Assembly: GCA_035192965.1 (NCBI GenBank)
Contig: CP136571.1
Coordinates: 1,384,501 to 1,448,500, forward strand
Source of the DNA: Fuscovulum sp.
GTDB lineage: Bacteria > Pseudomonadota > Alphaproteobacteria > Rhodobacterales > Rhodobacteraceae
DNA length: 64,000 nt
Direction of reading: 5' to 3'
Below the pieces are notes generated by a model. It worked only from the letters and a program-made list of their open reading frames with translations, ran no database searches and was not told the DNA's origin. Below are positions 39,037-47,661 of this stretch, piece by piece. Numbering within the stretch: position 1 is the stretch's first letter; each line of letters opens with the position of its first letter. The position numbers and the translations under genes are program-made.

Positions 39037-39455
39037 TGGGCGACACACCGGAACCGACTGACGGTCCAAAGGTGGGCTACGGCGTGCCTCCTCTGGAGCA
39101 TCAATTCAAACCAGGCCAGTCCGGCAATTCGAAAGGGCGGCCCAGGGGCATTGGGAACTTCAAAAAGCTGATCGTGAAACATGCGGCAAAGAAGGTCACC
39201 GTTCTCGAAGGGGGTGTTGAGAAAAAGATGACCAAGTTGGACGTGGTCGTTGCTGCCATGTTCAACAAAGCAGCTAAAGGAGACGTCGCCGCCGCACGGT
39301 TGCTGACCAGTCTGATTCTGGCTGAAACGGAATTATCCGGTGACGCCTACCAGTCGGGCTACTCCGACGCCGACCTTCAGGTGATGCTCGAGGAAGCGGA
39401 TTGGCAAGCCGAACTCGTCAAACTGAAACAGGCGAAGTTGCAAGATGAGTTTTGA
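39036..39455 (+). CDS. DUF5681 domain protein (terminase-associated)
   Basis: The 139-residue protein has the DUF5681 hallmark near the N-terminus: FKPGQSGNSKGRPRGIGNFK. Such proteins lie just before phage terminase large-subunit genes and may act as small-terminase-like DNA-binding proteins. The start overlaps the methyltransferase stop by one base (TGATG). The following terminase is reduced to a stub, so the protein probably has no packaging partner here. Confidence 0.85.
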   Translation: MGDTPEPTDGPKVGYGVPPLEHQFKPGQSGNSKGRPRGIGNFKKLIVKHAAKKVTVLEGGVEKKMTKLDVVVAAMFNKAAKGDVAAARLLTSLILAETELSGDAYQSGYSDADLQVMLEEADWQAELVKLKQAKLQDEF

Positions 39456-39519
39456 CGAAGCGCTCTTTCGAACCGTCTACGCCAACGATCTTTATTCGTT
39501 TCTGCGCCGTGCCTTTGAA
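39445..39519 (+). pseudogene. Phage terminase large subunit, N-terminal stub
   Basis: The first 25 residues (MSFDEALFRTVYANDLYSFL and on) resemble the start of prophage terminase large subunits that follow DUF5681 genes. The ATG overlaps the DUF5681 gene by 11 bp, as in intact prophages. After about base 39519 the same reading frame passes directly into helicase sequence of a different origin, so the terminase is broken by a deletion or recombination junction. Confidence 0.6.
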
Positions 39520-39645
39520 GGCTTGCGTCTTCTTCGGGACGCACTGCCCCCGTACGTGAGCCACCCAAGGAAATTCGATCTGCTGATTATCGACGAGGCT
39601 CATAACGTTGCCCCGACCGTCGGCCGCTATGCGGTCGAAAGCCTA
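39520..39645 (+). pseudogene. drmD: DISARM helicase DrmD, internal fragment containing the DEAH box
   Basis: In frame with the terminase stub, about 42 residues match the SNF2-type helicase DrmD around motif II: PPYVSHPRKFDLLIIDEAHN, with DEAH at 39592-39603, then APTVGRYAVESL. Full DrmD proteins exceed 1000 residues, so this is a small internal scrap. The match stops at about 39645, and DrmA sequence begins 15 bases later in another frame. Confidence 0.7.
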
Positions 39646-39659
39646 TCCGCCGTGCAGAC

Positions 39660-40901
39660 GTCAGTATCTGGGGCAAAGAACCTTTCACACTGGGCCTCTG
39701 GGTCGGCAATCGCGTCACACCGGGGACTACCGAAGCGTCTCACCAAGCTATTGAAGCCATCAGAAACAACGATCGCAACAAGGCGGGAATTGCATCGCCT
39801 GCACAGCTGACCAGCTGCCCTTGGTGCGGTTCGGAGATCTCCGGTGGTCGCGACATCGAGGTCGACAGGATCGCTGGCCGAACGCTGATCCACTGCGGCG
39901 ACAAGCTGGGCAGCTGCGCTTTCTCGAAGGCGAAATCCACTGGGCAGCCTCACCCGGGGCTTCCCGTGAAAGTCGTCGATGAGGAAATCTATCACCGCCC
40001 GCCGACGATGATGATCGCGACCGTCGACAAGTTCGCGATGATGGCGTGGCGTCCCGAGGTGCGAAACCTGTTCGGCCGCGTCGAGCAGGAGTGCGTGCGT
40101 CATGGCTTACTCTGGCCAGGCCACGACTGTAGAACCGGACACCGAGCGAAAGGGGCATATCCGGCCGCGAGCGTGAAGCCGGTCCGCGCAATCCGACCAC
40201 CAGACCTGATCATTCAGGATGAGTTCCACCTCATCAGCGGTCCGCTGGGCACCATGGTGGGCCTCTACGAGACGGCAGTCGACGAGCTAAGCAGCTGGTC
40301 TCTGGGCGAAAAGAAGGTTCGCCCGAAGGTCGTTGCATCCACAGCGACCGTGCGGCGCGCTGACGATCAGGTGCGCAATGTGTTCATGCGCCGGATATCA
40401 GTCTTCCCACCTTCTGGACTCGACGTCGAAGACAACTTCTTCTCAGTTCAGCGCCCCATCGCTGAGAAGCCTGGTCGGCGGTACATGGGTATCTGCGCCC
40501 CTGGAAGTTCGCGCCCAGCGGTACTGATCAGGACCTACACGGCGTTTCTGACCGCCGCGCAGGCGCTGTTCGACCGCTTCGGCCCGGTGGCCGATCCCTA
40601 CATGACGCTCGTCGGCTACTTTAACTCCCTGCGAGAGCTCGGTGGCATGAAGCGGCTGGCCGAGGACGACGTACAGACGCGTTCGTTCCGCGTCAAAATG
40701 AGCCTGGTGGATCGGCCCGGGCTCTCCCAACGTCGTGTTGAGGAGGTCAGCGAACTGACCTCACGCGTATCGAGTCAAGATATTCCTCGATACCTTGATC
40801 AGCTCGAGGTGCCATTCGAGGGCGCCTTCGATCCGGCACAGGGCAAATGGGTTACCAAGAGGAAGCTAGGAGAAGCGCGCCCGATCGACGCGGTGCTGGC
40901 G
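39660..40901 (+). pseudogene. drmA: DISARM helicase DrmA, internal fragment
   Basis: An open frame starting without its own start codon encodes about 414 residues of DrmA type. It has PFTLGLWVGNRVTPGTTEAS, a CPWCGSEI/HCGDKLGSCAF zinc-like region, VDEEIYHRPPTMMIATVDKF, the Walker B-like DEFHLISGPLG and motif III in VVASTATVRRADDQVRNVF. The N-terminal Walker A region is absent and the match ends abruptly at RPIDAVLA (about 40901), where full DrmA continues through its second helicase lobe. The frame runs on out of homology to a stop at 41009. Confidence 0.85.
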
Positions 40902-40903
40902 CC

Positions 40904-41356
40904 CGCCGCACAGAGCAGGTGCTTCTTGATCTCATCCATCGCGCACAGAGTGACCTCTTTCTTGTCAGCTTCGTCGCATACGATGTCTCCTCGGTTGTCG
41001 ACGCATTGAATGCCGCTGCTGCTCGCGGCATTGACGTCCGTATTCTGCTGGAGGCATCAGCGAGCCAAGGTGGAAGCCTGTCCGTAGACCCTGTCGCCAC
41101 GATGCGGAGGTGTGTGCCTTTGGCAGACCTGTATGTCTGGACGGACCGGCCTGAACCGTTCACCGAAGGAAGGGTTCACGCGAAAGTGGCTGTTGCCGAC
41201 GGCAATTCAGCCTTTTTGACCAGCGCTAACCTGACTGGGCACGCGCTGGAGAAGAATATGGAGGCTGGCGTAGTAATCAGTCGTGGCCATGTCCCGGCAG
41301 CTCTGCACGCCCATCTTCATGCTCTAATCGAGACCAAGGTAATCCGGAAAATCTAG
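40904..41356 (+). pseudogene. drmC: DISARM phospholipase D-like DrmC, C-terminal half
   Basis: Starting within three bases of the end of DrmA homology, and in a different frame, about 150 residues match the C-terminal half of DrmC. They run RRTEQVLLDLIHRAQSDLFL, the domain core, then the second phospholipase D motif VHAKVAVADGNSAFLTSANL and TGHALEKNMEAGVVIS, and end at a natural C-terminus. The first HKD half is missing, so an active two-motif site cannot form within this chain. drmB, which normally separates drmA and drmC, is gone. Confidence 0.85.
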
Positions 41357-41650
41357 TATCACACTTGGCAACTTCGCGCCTGGTCGCGCAGCACGGCATC
41401 CGCCTTTTTTGGCCGCGGCGATCTTTCGCAGTTCCTTCCCGGCCGAGCCCGGCCAGAGCTGCAAAACAGCCTCCTCTGTCAGCCTTTCGACTGGACATCC
41501 ATGCGACAAAGAGCGGTACTGATCCCGTGCCGACACAGCTGTCGTCGGCGACCTTCGCCCGGAGTGCCGGGCTCTGCGCGGTACTGGGAGCGGGATGATC
41601 CGCGCCCCGAACCAAGTGGAGACCAGCATGAAACAGACCGACAACGCAAA
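41357..41650. other. Unassigned island sequence between the DrmC and recombinase remnants
   Basis: Frames are open on both strands but none shows a recognisable domain or a ribosome-binding site. It is probably a residue of the element that carried the serine recombinase. I see no inverted repeat or insertion-sequence end. Confidence 0.4.
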
Positions 41651-42664
41651 GCCGAGCACCTTGGTCTTCGGTCGAAGCGTTACGTCACGCAATCAGGGAG
41701 GGACCAGGGAGGACAGGTCATGTCACGCGGTCATATCCACAAAATCCTCACCAACCCGCTCTATGTCGGCCGCATCGCCCACAAGGGCACGAGCCACGAG
41801 GGGCAGCACCCTGCGATCATCGGGACAGCGCAGTGGGAGAGGGTGCAGGCGATCATGACGGCACAATCCTCCCTCCCTCGTGGGCAACAAAACTCGGGGC
41901 GCCCCACCTCACCATTGGCCGGCAAACTGTTCGATCCATCCGGCTCGCGCATGACGCCGGTGCATACGCAGAAGCGCGGGCGTCGCTATGATTACTACAT
42001 CTCGCAGTCGCTCAAGGCCGGCGCAGATCCAGAGGAAAGAGCCGACGGCTGGCGCCTGCCGGCACGGGTGCTTGAAGACAGGATCGCCGCCGCAGTCAGA
42101 ACGCATCTCAGAGCCGCTGTCCTACACGGGCTTGTCCGGCAGGCAGATCCAATCTGGATCTCAGCCACCGTGGCGAGGATTGATCACGGCGACATAAACG
42201 CGCTTGCGGTGATCGACCGGGCCTGCGTCGGTCAAGAACGGCTCGGGATCACCATCGACCGAAAGTCGCTCGCAAGATCTTTTGGCGTCAGTGAACGCGA
42301 AGTTGATCCGGAGCCACTTGCGTTCGAAGTGCCGGTCTCGCTCCGCCGACGGGGCGTGGAGACGAAACTTCTGCTGGACGGTGACGCACTCCCACAAGAT
42401 GAGACCCTGATCCGAAACATCGCCAAAGGGCGGGCGTTCCTCGACCTGATCACCTCCGGCCTGAGTACCCAAGACATCGCAAGGTCCAGTGATCTCTCGA
42501 TCAAGCGTGTGCAGCAGATTGTCGAGTTTGCGTTCCTCTCGCCGGACGTTGTCCGGCGGATCGTTGAGTGTCGGCAGCCGTCATTTCTCACCGCCGAGTG
42601 GTGTCTCAGGCATGAGATTCCGGCGGACTGGGCTGTCCAGAAATCGCTGTTTAGCGTCGCCTGA
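41651..42664 (+). pseudogene. Large serine recombinase, C-terminal part only
   Basis: The frame encodes the recombinase DNA-binding domain (SRGHIHKILTNPLYVGRIAH, QWERVQAIM), a zinc-ribbon-type segment without obvious cysteines, and the C-terminal region (GRAFLDLITSGLSTQDIARS). The N-terminal resolvase catalytic domain with its serine nucleophile, normally about 150 residues, is missing. The frame continues upstream to 41501 without homology. An ATG at 41720 could start a shortened product. This was probably the integrase of the element or of one that inserted into it; it cannot catalyse recombination now. Confidence 0.8.
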
Positions 42665-42837
42665 ACCGGGCATTTCCCAAACTGGAAACACGAAATCCGC
42701 GAGAAGAGACGGATGGTGAAACTGGGCCGTCCCAGAGTGGATTTCGCCGTCTCCTTACGCCGGAGCACGACGCAAGCCATTGATAGTGCGCGATAATACC
42801 GACTAGCGGCGTGGCGTCTCTGCAATGGCGGGGTAAG

Positions 42838-42912
42838 TGGCAGCCCGTAGGGGAGTCGAACCCCTCTTCCCAGGTTGAAAACCTGGTGTCCTAACCGATA
42901 GACGAACGGGCC
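42838..42912 (-). tRNA. tRNA-Glu (anticodon UUC)
   Basis: Read on the minus strand from 42912, the sequence folds as a complete cloverleaf. The acceptor GGCCCGT pairs with ACGGGCT (one G-U pair). The anticodon stem CCAGG/CCTGG holds the loop TTTTCAA with anticodon TTC. The T arm is GAGGGGTTCGACTCCCC. The discriminator is G and the terminal CCA is encoded at 42838-42840. The 3' end points toward the island, the usual orientation when a tRNA gene has served as an integration site. Confidence 0.96.
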
Positions 42913-43007
42913 ACTGTCGGTGGCGGGTGTCTAAAGGGGGGCTGGGTGACTCGCAAGGGGGAAAATGTGCGACACAGGGGCGCTTTGGCAGCAGGGGCGC
43001 ACAGCGG

Positions 43008-44759
43008 TCAGGCCCGTGCGGCGTCTTCCAGGCGGAGCTGTACCTTGGTCTTGCCGTTCCATTGGTTCAATTCCAGCCGACCGGCCAGATGGAAGCGTTG
43101 ATGGCCCCCTTCGAGCAGGGCGGGGCCGAGCGGGCCGTCAAAGGCACCGAAGGCCACGGCCTCCAGCTTTGGGCCAATCCCATCGCCGAAGGACAGGCGC
43201 AGGTGGGATTCGCCGATCCGCCGCGCGCTCACGGCCATGGCGGCAAAGGCAAAACGCGGGGCAGGGGAAGAGGCCCCGAAGGGCCCCGCTTCTTCAAGCT
43301 TTTCCACCAGATCGCGGTCGGCGGCACCGGGCATCAAAAGCCCGTCCAGCTTCAGGTCCGCAGGGCCCGCGCTGCCCGCGCCCTGACGCGCCAGCAGGTC
43401 GGACAGGCGGGCCATCGCCGCGTCCAGCTTGCCTTCCTCGACCGTGAGGCCAGCGGCCATGCGGTGCCCGCCGCCCTTGACCAGCAAACCCTCGGCGGCC
43501 AGCCGATGGATGGATGCGCCCAGATCGACGCCCGAGATGGACCGCCCCGATCCCTTGCCCATCCCGCCTTCCAGCCCGATCACCACGGCGGGGCGGTTGG
43601 TCGCCTCTTTTAACCGGCTAGCGACGATGCCCACCACGCCCGGATGCCAGCCCTCCCCTGCAGCCCAGACGAGGGGGGCGTCCAGACCACGGGTTTCGGC
43701 CTGTGCCATGGCGGCCTCGCGCACCCGCATCTCGATCTCGCGCCTTTCCGTGTTCAACTCGTCCAGCCGGTCGGCCAGCGCCTTGGCCTCGGCCTCATCA
43801 TCAGTGCACAGCAGCCGCGCACCCAGATCGGCCGCGCCGATGCGTCCGCCTGCGTTGACGCGGGGGCCAAGCAGAAAGCCGAGGCTATAGGTGTTGGGGG
43901 CCGTATCCATCCGCGCCACATCGGCCAGCGCGCGGAGACCCACCCGATCGCGCCGCGCCATCACCTTGAGCCCCTGCCGCACCAGCGCCCGGTTGACCCC
44001 GATCAGCGGGGCCACATCGGCCACCGTGGCCAGCGCCACCAGATCAAGCAGCGCCATCAGGTCCGGTCCCTGCACGCCATCGGCGCGCAACTGACGGTTG
44101 GCCTCTACCAGCATCAGGAACACTACCGATGCCGCGCAGAGGTGGCCCAAGGTGCCATCTTCATCCTGCCGATTGGGGTTCACGACGGCCAAAGCGGGGG
44201 GCAGGGTGTCGGCCCCAAGGTGATGGTCCAGCACCACCACATCCGCACCCGCAGTCACCGCAGCCGCGATGGGATCATGCGACAGGGTTCCGCAATCGAC
44301 GCAAATGATCAGCCGGTGCTTTTCGGCCAGCCCCGCCATGGCCGGAACGTTGGGGCCATAGCCCTCGTCGATACGGTCGGGGATGTAGAGCGTGGCCGCA
44401 TGGCCCATCGCGCGCAGCCAGATCATCAGAAGCGCGGCAGATGACCCGCCGTCGACATCATAATCGGCAAAGACTGCAATCGTTTCGTGCGCCTTCAACG
44501 CCCGCAGAAAGCGCGCGGCGGCAGGGCCCATGTCGCGCAGCGTCAAGGGATCGGGCAGCAGATCGCGCAGGGCGGGGGCAAGGTAGGCGGCGCTATCCTC
44601 GGGTGCCACGCCCCGCTTGACCAGCGTGTGGCACAGGGCCAGCGGCAGGCGCGTGACTTGGGCCATGGCTTCGGCCAGACGGTCCTCTTCGGCAGAAGGA
44701 CCGATCCAGCGCCGCCCAGTGAGCGACGCTTCGACGTTGAGAAAAGCGCGTGCTATCAT
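43008..44759 (-). CDS. recJ: Single-stranded-DNA-specific exonuclease RecJ
   Basis: The 583-residue nuclease degrades single-stranded DNA 5' to 3' in recombination and repair. The DHH-family motifs are visible: ADYDVDG, CVDCGTL, VVLDHHLG, and the DHHA1 GGGHRMAAGLTV, then the C-terminal OB-like region. The ATG at 44759 fits the family start (FLNVEASLTGRRW). A TTG-initiated longer form from 44795 would add 12 residues. It follows glpX in the same direction. Confidence 0.96.
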   Translation of the reverse strand: MIARAFLNVEASLTGRRWIGPSAEEDRLAEAMAQVTRLPLALCHTLVKRGVAPEDSAAYLAPALRDLLPDPLTLRDMGPAAARFLRALKAHETIAVFADYDVDGGSSAALLMIWLRAMGHAATLYIPDRIDEGYGPNVPAMAGLAEKHRLIICVDCGTLSHDPIAAAVTAGADVVVLDHHLGADTLPPALAVVNPNRQDEDGTLGHLCAASVVFLMLVEANRQLRADGVQGPDLMALLDLVALATVADVAPLIGVNRALVRQGLKVMARRDRVGLRALADVARMDTAPNTYSLGFLLGPRVNAGGRIGAADLGARLLCTDDEAEAKALADRLDELNTERREIEMRVREAAMAQAETRGLDAPLVWAAGEGWHPGVVGIVASRLKEATNRPAVVIGLEGGMGKGSGRSISGVDLGASIHRLAAEGLLVKGGGHRMAAGLTVEEGKLDAAMARLSDLLARQGAGSAGPADLKLDGLLMPGAADRDLVEKLEEAGPFGASSPAPRFAFAAMAVSARRIGESHLRLSFGDGIGPKLEAVAFGAFDGPLGPALLEGGHQRFHLAGRLELNQWNGKTKVQLRLEDAARA

Positions 44760-44769
44760 ATCAAAGGAA

Positions 44770-44786
44770 GTGCCGCAAAGCGGCAC
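44770..44786 (-). terminator. Hairpin between glpX and recJ
   Basis: A perfect 7-bp stem GTGCCGC-AAA-GCGGCAC lies upstream of recJ, followed on the minus strand by a pyrimidine-rich CTTCCTTTG. hom, glpX and recJ run rightmost to leftmost on this strand, so it may be an attenuator between recJ and the upstream genes rather than a full terminator. Confidence 0.4.
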
Positions 44787-44828
44787 CACCTGCAAGCCCC
44801 GCCCACGGAACGGCAGGCCGAACTGCGC

Positions 44829-45794
44829 TCACTTCACCGGGCTGCGATAGGTCATCCGGCGCACCGATCCGGTCTTGGACCGCATCAGGATCGTCTCGGT
44901 CGTCACCACGCCGGGTTCACGCTTGATGCCTGCCAGCAGTGACCCGCTGGTCACGCCCGTGGCCGCAAAAATCACGTCGCCGCGCACCAGATCATCGCGC
45001 GTGTAGACGCGGTCGAAATTGGTGATCCCGGCCTTGCGGGCACGGGCACGCTCATCTTCGTTGCGGAACAACAGCTTGCCGAAGAATTGCCCGCCCATGC
45101 ATTTCAGCGCGGCCGCCGCCAGCACCCCTTCGGGCGCGCCGCCCGATCCCATATACATGTCGATCCCTGTCACCTCAGGCTCGGCACAGTGCATCACACC
45201 CGCCACATCGCCATCCGTGATCAGCCGGATCGAGGCCCCGGTGGAGCGCAGTTCGTTGATCATCTCCTCATGCCGGGGGCGTTCCAGCACGCAGACGGTG
45301 ATATCCTCGGTCGAGCAGCCCTTGGCCGCAGCAAGTGCCGAGACCCGTTCAGACGGGCTCATGGACATGGTCACGGTGCCGGGCTTGTAGCCCGGGCCGA
45401 TGGCCAGCTTTTCCATATAGACATCGGGCGCGTGCAGCATCGTGCCGCGCGGGGCCATGGCGATCACGGTCAGCGCATTGGGCATGTCCTTGGCGGTCAG
45501 CGTGGTGCCTTCCAGCGGATCAAGCGCGATATCCACGGCAGGCCCGTTCCCGGTGCCGACCTTTTCGCCGATATAGAGCATCGGCGCCTCGTCCCGCTCA
45601 CCTTCGCCGATCACCACCACCCCGGCAATGTCGAGCAGGTTGAGCTGGTCGCGCATCGCGTTGACGGCGGCCTGATCGGCGGCTTTCTCATCACCCCGAC
45701 CGATCAGCTGCGCGCTGGCCAGCGCCGCCGCTTCCGACACGCGGGCAAGGCCCAGCGAGAGGAGACGGTCCTCAAATTCCTGCTTGTCGGCCAT
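44829..45794 (-). CDS. glpX: Class II fructose-1,6-bisphosphatase GlpX
   Basis: The 321-residue metal-dependent phosphatase acts in gluconeogenesis and, in phototrophic relatives, the Calvin cycle. Visible motifs are GEGERDEAPMLYIGE, the lithium-sensitive phosphatase signature DIALDPLEGTTLTAKD, and YMGSGGAPEGVLAAAALKC. The length is typical. It lies between hom and recJ, an order common in Rhodobacteraceae. Confidence 0.97.
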   Translation of the reverse strand: MADKQEFEDRLLSLGLARVSEAAALASAQLIGRGDEKAADQAAVNAMRDQLNLLDIAGVVVIGEGERDEAPMLYIGEKVGTGNGPAVDIALDPLEGTTLTAKDMPNALTVIAMAPRGTMLHAPDVYMEKLAIGPGYKPGTVTMSMSPSERVSALAAAKGCSTEDITVCVLERPRHEEMINELRSTGASIRLITDGDVAGVMHCAEPEVTGIDMYMGSGGAPEGVLAAAALKCMGGQFFGKLLFRNEDERARARKAGITNFDRVYTRDDLVRGDVIFAATGVTSGSLLAGIKREPGVVTTETILMRSKTGSVRRMTYRSPVK

Positions 45795-45910
45795 GGTATC
45801 GTGCTCCTCGCCCCGGCTGTGCTTCCCGCCCCTTAGCGCCCGGACAGGGGCGGGGCAAGCGTGGTCGCGCTAACACTCGGTGACAAGGGATCCTGGACGG
45901 GCGCATGAGA

Positions 45911-46017
45911 GAAAATTTTTCACTGAAAAATTTTCCGGCTTGCCGACCAAAGGTCGGCAGGCAAATTTTTCGTCGAAAAATTTGCGCCCTTCAAAAACTT
46001 TCCGTGGAAAGTTTTTG
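45911..46017. repeat. Array of four consecutive palindromes downstream of hom
   Basis: Four inverted repeats are packed into 107 bp: GAAAATTTTT-CACTG-AAAAATTTTC (45911-45935), TGCCGACC-AAA-GGTCGGCA (45941-45959), GCAAATTTTTCG-T-CGAAAAATTTGC as 12-bp arms (45961-45985), and CAAAAACTTTCC-GT-GGAAAGTTTTTG as 12-bp arms (45992-46017). Every arm is perfect. They lie between the hom stop and the glpX start, so they may terminate hom, form a processing structure, or be a palindromic repeat family. Confidence 0.85.
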
Positions 46018-46025
46018 TCCCGCCC

Positions 46026-47321
46026 TCAGACTTCCTCGATCCGGATGGCGACGGGCGCACCCATCACCACGCCGGTTTCACCAAAACGCGCCAGTGCATA
46101 GGCGATGTCGGCAGGGGCCGCCTTGTGGGTGACGATCAGGACCACCGCCTTGTCATCGGCCTCGCCGGGCTGGTTGATCTGGCGCATTTGGTCGATGGAA
46201 ATGCCCGCCTCGCCCAGACAGGTGGCCACCTTGGCCAGCGCGCCGGGTTTGTCGAGCAGTGTCATCCGCAGGTAATAGGGCGCCGGGGTCGCGGCCTTGG
46301 CCGGGATCGGTTCGGCAAGGGTCGCGGCGGGCCGCCCGAAAGTGGGCACGCGAATGCCACGGGCGAGGTCGATCACATCGCCCATCACGGCGCTGGCTGT
46401 CGGCCCTTCGCCCGCGCCGGGGCCGCGCAGCACGATCTGGCCCACGCTGTCGCCATCTAGCACCACCATGTTGGTGCCGCCCTGCAACTGGCCCAGCGGG
46501 CTTTCCGCCGGCACAAGGCAAGGGGTCATGCGCTGTTCCAGCCCGCGCCCCGTCATCTGCGCCACACCCAAGAGCTTGATGTGATAGCCCATGTCATCGG
46601 CCATGCGGATGTCTTCGATCGAGACGTTGCCGATGCCTTCCAGTTCCACATGGTCAAAGCTGACGCGAGTGCCAAAGGCAATGGCAGCCAGCAGTGAAAG
46701 CTTGTGCCCCGCGTCGATGCCGCCCACGTCAAGGTTCGGGTCAGCCTCGAGATAGCCAAGCTGGCGCGCCTCTTCGAATACCGTCTCATAGGGCAGGCCC
46801 GCATTGGCCATGCGCGTCAGGATATAGTTGCAGGTGCCGTTCATCACGCCCATCACCCGGCGGATCTGGTTACCGGCCAGCCCTTCGGTCAGGGTCTTGA
46901 TCACCGGGATGCCCCCGGCGACGGCGGCCTCGAAACGGATCACGCGCCCTGCCGCCTCGGCGGCCAGCGCGAGCGCATGGCCATGATGGGCCAGAAGCGC
47001 CTTATTAGCGGTGACCACGTCCTTGCCGCCTGCAATGGCGGCCTCGGTCGCGGCGCGGGCGGGGCCTTCATGGCCGCCCATCACCTCGACGAACACGTCC
47101 ACATCGTCGCGCCGCGCCAGTGCGACGGGATCGGTTTCCCAGGCAAAACCCGACAGATCGGCATCGCGGTTCTTGCTGCGGTCGCGGGCGGAGACAGCGG
47201 TGATCACCACCGGGCGGCAGGCGCGCGCAGCGATCAGATCGGCGTGCTTTTGCACGATCTTCACCACACCGATGCCCACGGTTCCCAGACCGGCAAGACC
47301 AAGGCGAAGGGGCGCAGGCAT
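46026..47321 (-). CDS. hom: Homoserine dehydrogenase
   Basis: The 431-residue enzyme reduces aspartate semialdehyde to homoserine in threonine and methionine synthesis. It has the NAD(P) motif GLAGLGTVGIGV, the catalytic core with NGTCNYILTRM and GGIDAGHKLSLLAAIAFG, and a C-terminal ACT regulatory domain with ISIDQMRQINQ. The ATG at 47321 has GGAG seven bases upstream. The ACT domain implies threonine feedback control. Confidence 0.96.
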   Translation of the reverse strand: MPAPLRLGLAGLGTVGIGVVKIVQKHADLIAARACRPVVITAVSARDRSKNRDADLSGFAWETDPVALARRDDVDVFVEVMGGHEGPARAATEAAIAGGKDVVTANKALLAHHGHALALAAEAAGRVIRFEAAVAGGIPVIKTLTEGLAGNQIRRVMGVMNGTCNYILTRMANAGLPYETVFEEARQLGYLEADPNLDVGGIDAGHKLSLLAAIAFGTRVSFDHVELEGIGNVSIEDIRMADDMGYHIKLLGVAQMTGRGLEQRMTPCLVPAESPLGQLQGGTNMVVLDGDSVGQIVLRGPGAGEGPTASAVMGDVIDLARGIRVPTFGRPAATLAEPIPAKAATPAPYYLRMTLLDKPGALAKVATCLGEAGISIDQMRQINQPGEADDKAVVLIVTHKAAPADIAYALARFGETGVVMGAPVAIRIEEV

Positions 47322-47389
47322 GAGAGACTCCATCAAGCGGACAGGCACAGCGCCCCCTTAGCCGTTCGCGGCAGGGCTTGCAACGCGGG

Positions 47390-47608
47390 CTAACCGGACG
47401 TGCCGGCCTTTGCCCGCAATGCCGCGCCGCGTGCCGTCAGGGCTGCGGCGGCCTCGGCATCCAGTTGCGGGCTGTCGCCGCTGAGGATTTCGTCGATCGG
47501 CAGCAGGCTGGGCGTGGCAGCGGGTTCGGCCTTGCGGATGAAGCCCGGTTCACTGCACCCCGCCAAGAGGGCCAGGGTGGCAATAGCAAGGGCAGGCGCA
47601 ACGTGCAT
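47390..47608 (-). CDS. Small lipoprotein of unknown function
   Basis: The 72-residue product starts MHVAPALAIATLALLAGC, a lipoprotein signal with the lipobox LLAGC and Cys18 as the acylation site. GGAG lies eight bases before the ATG. The mature 55 residues are Ala-rich with no recognisable domain. Its place between hom and the pirin gene, with a sensible signal and ribosome site, makes it a real gene despite its size. Confidence 0.75.
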   Translation of the reverse strand: MHVAPALAIATLALLAGCSEPGFIRKAEPAATPSLLPIDEILSGDSPQLDAEAAAALTARGAALRAKAGTSG

Positions 47609-47661
47609 CGCTCGGGCTCCGGTCAGGCTGGCGCGCAGCAAAGCCGCAAGTGGCGCCCGCG

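Noticed and set aside
41324..41692. Minus-strand frame between the DrmC and recombinase remnants
   Set aside because: No ribosome site, overlaps the DrmC end and recombinase start, and shows no known domain; probably chance in degraded DNA.
39036..42664. An intact prophage
   Set aside because: Only DUF5681 and a terminase stub are present; there are no portal, capsid, tail or lysis genes.
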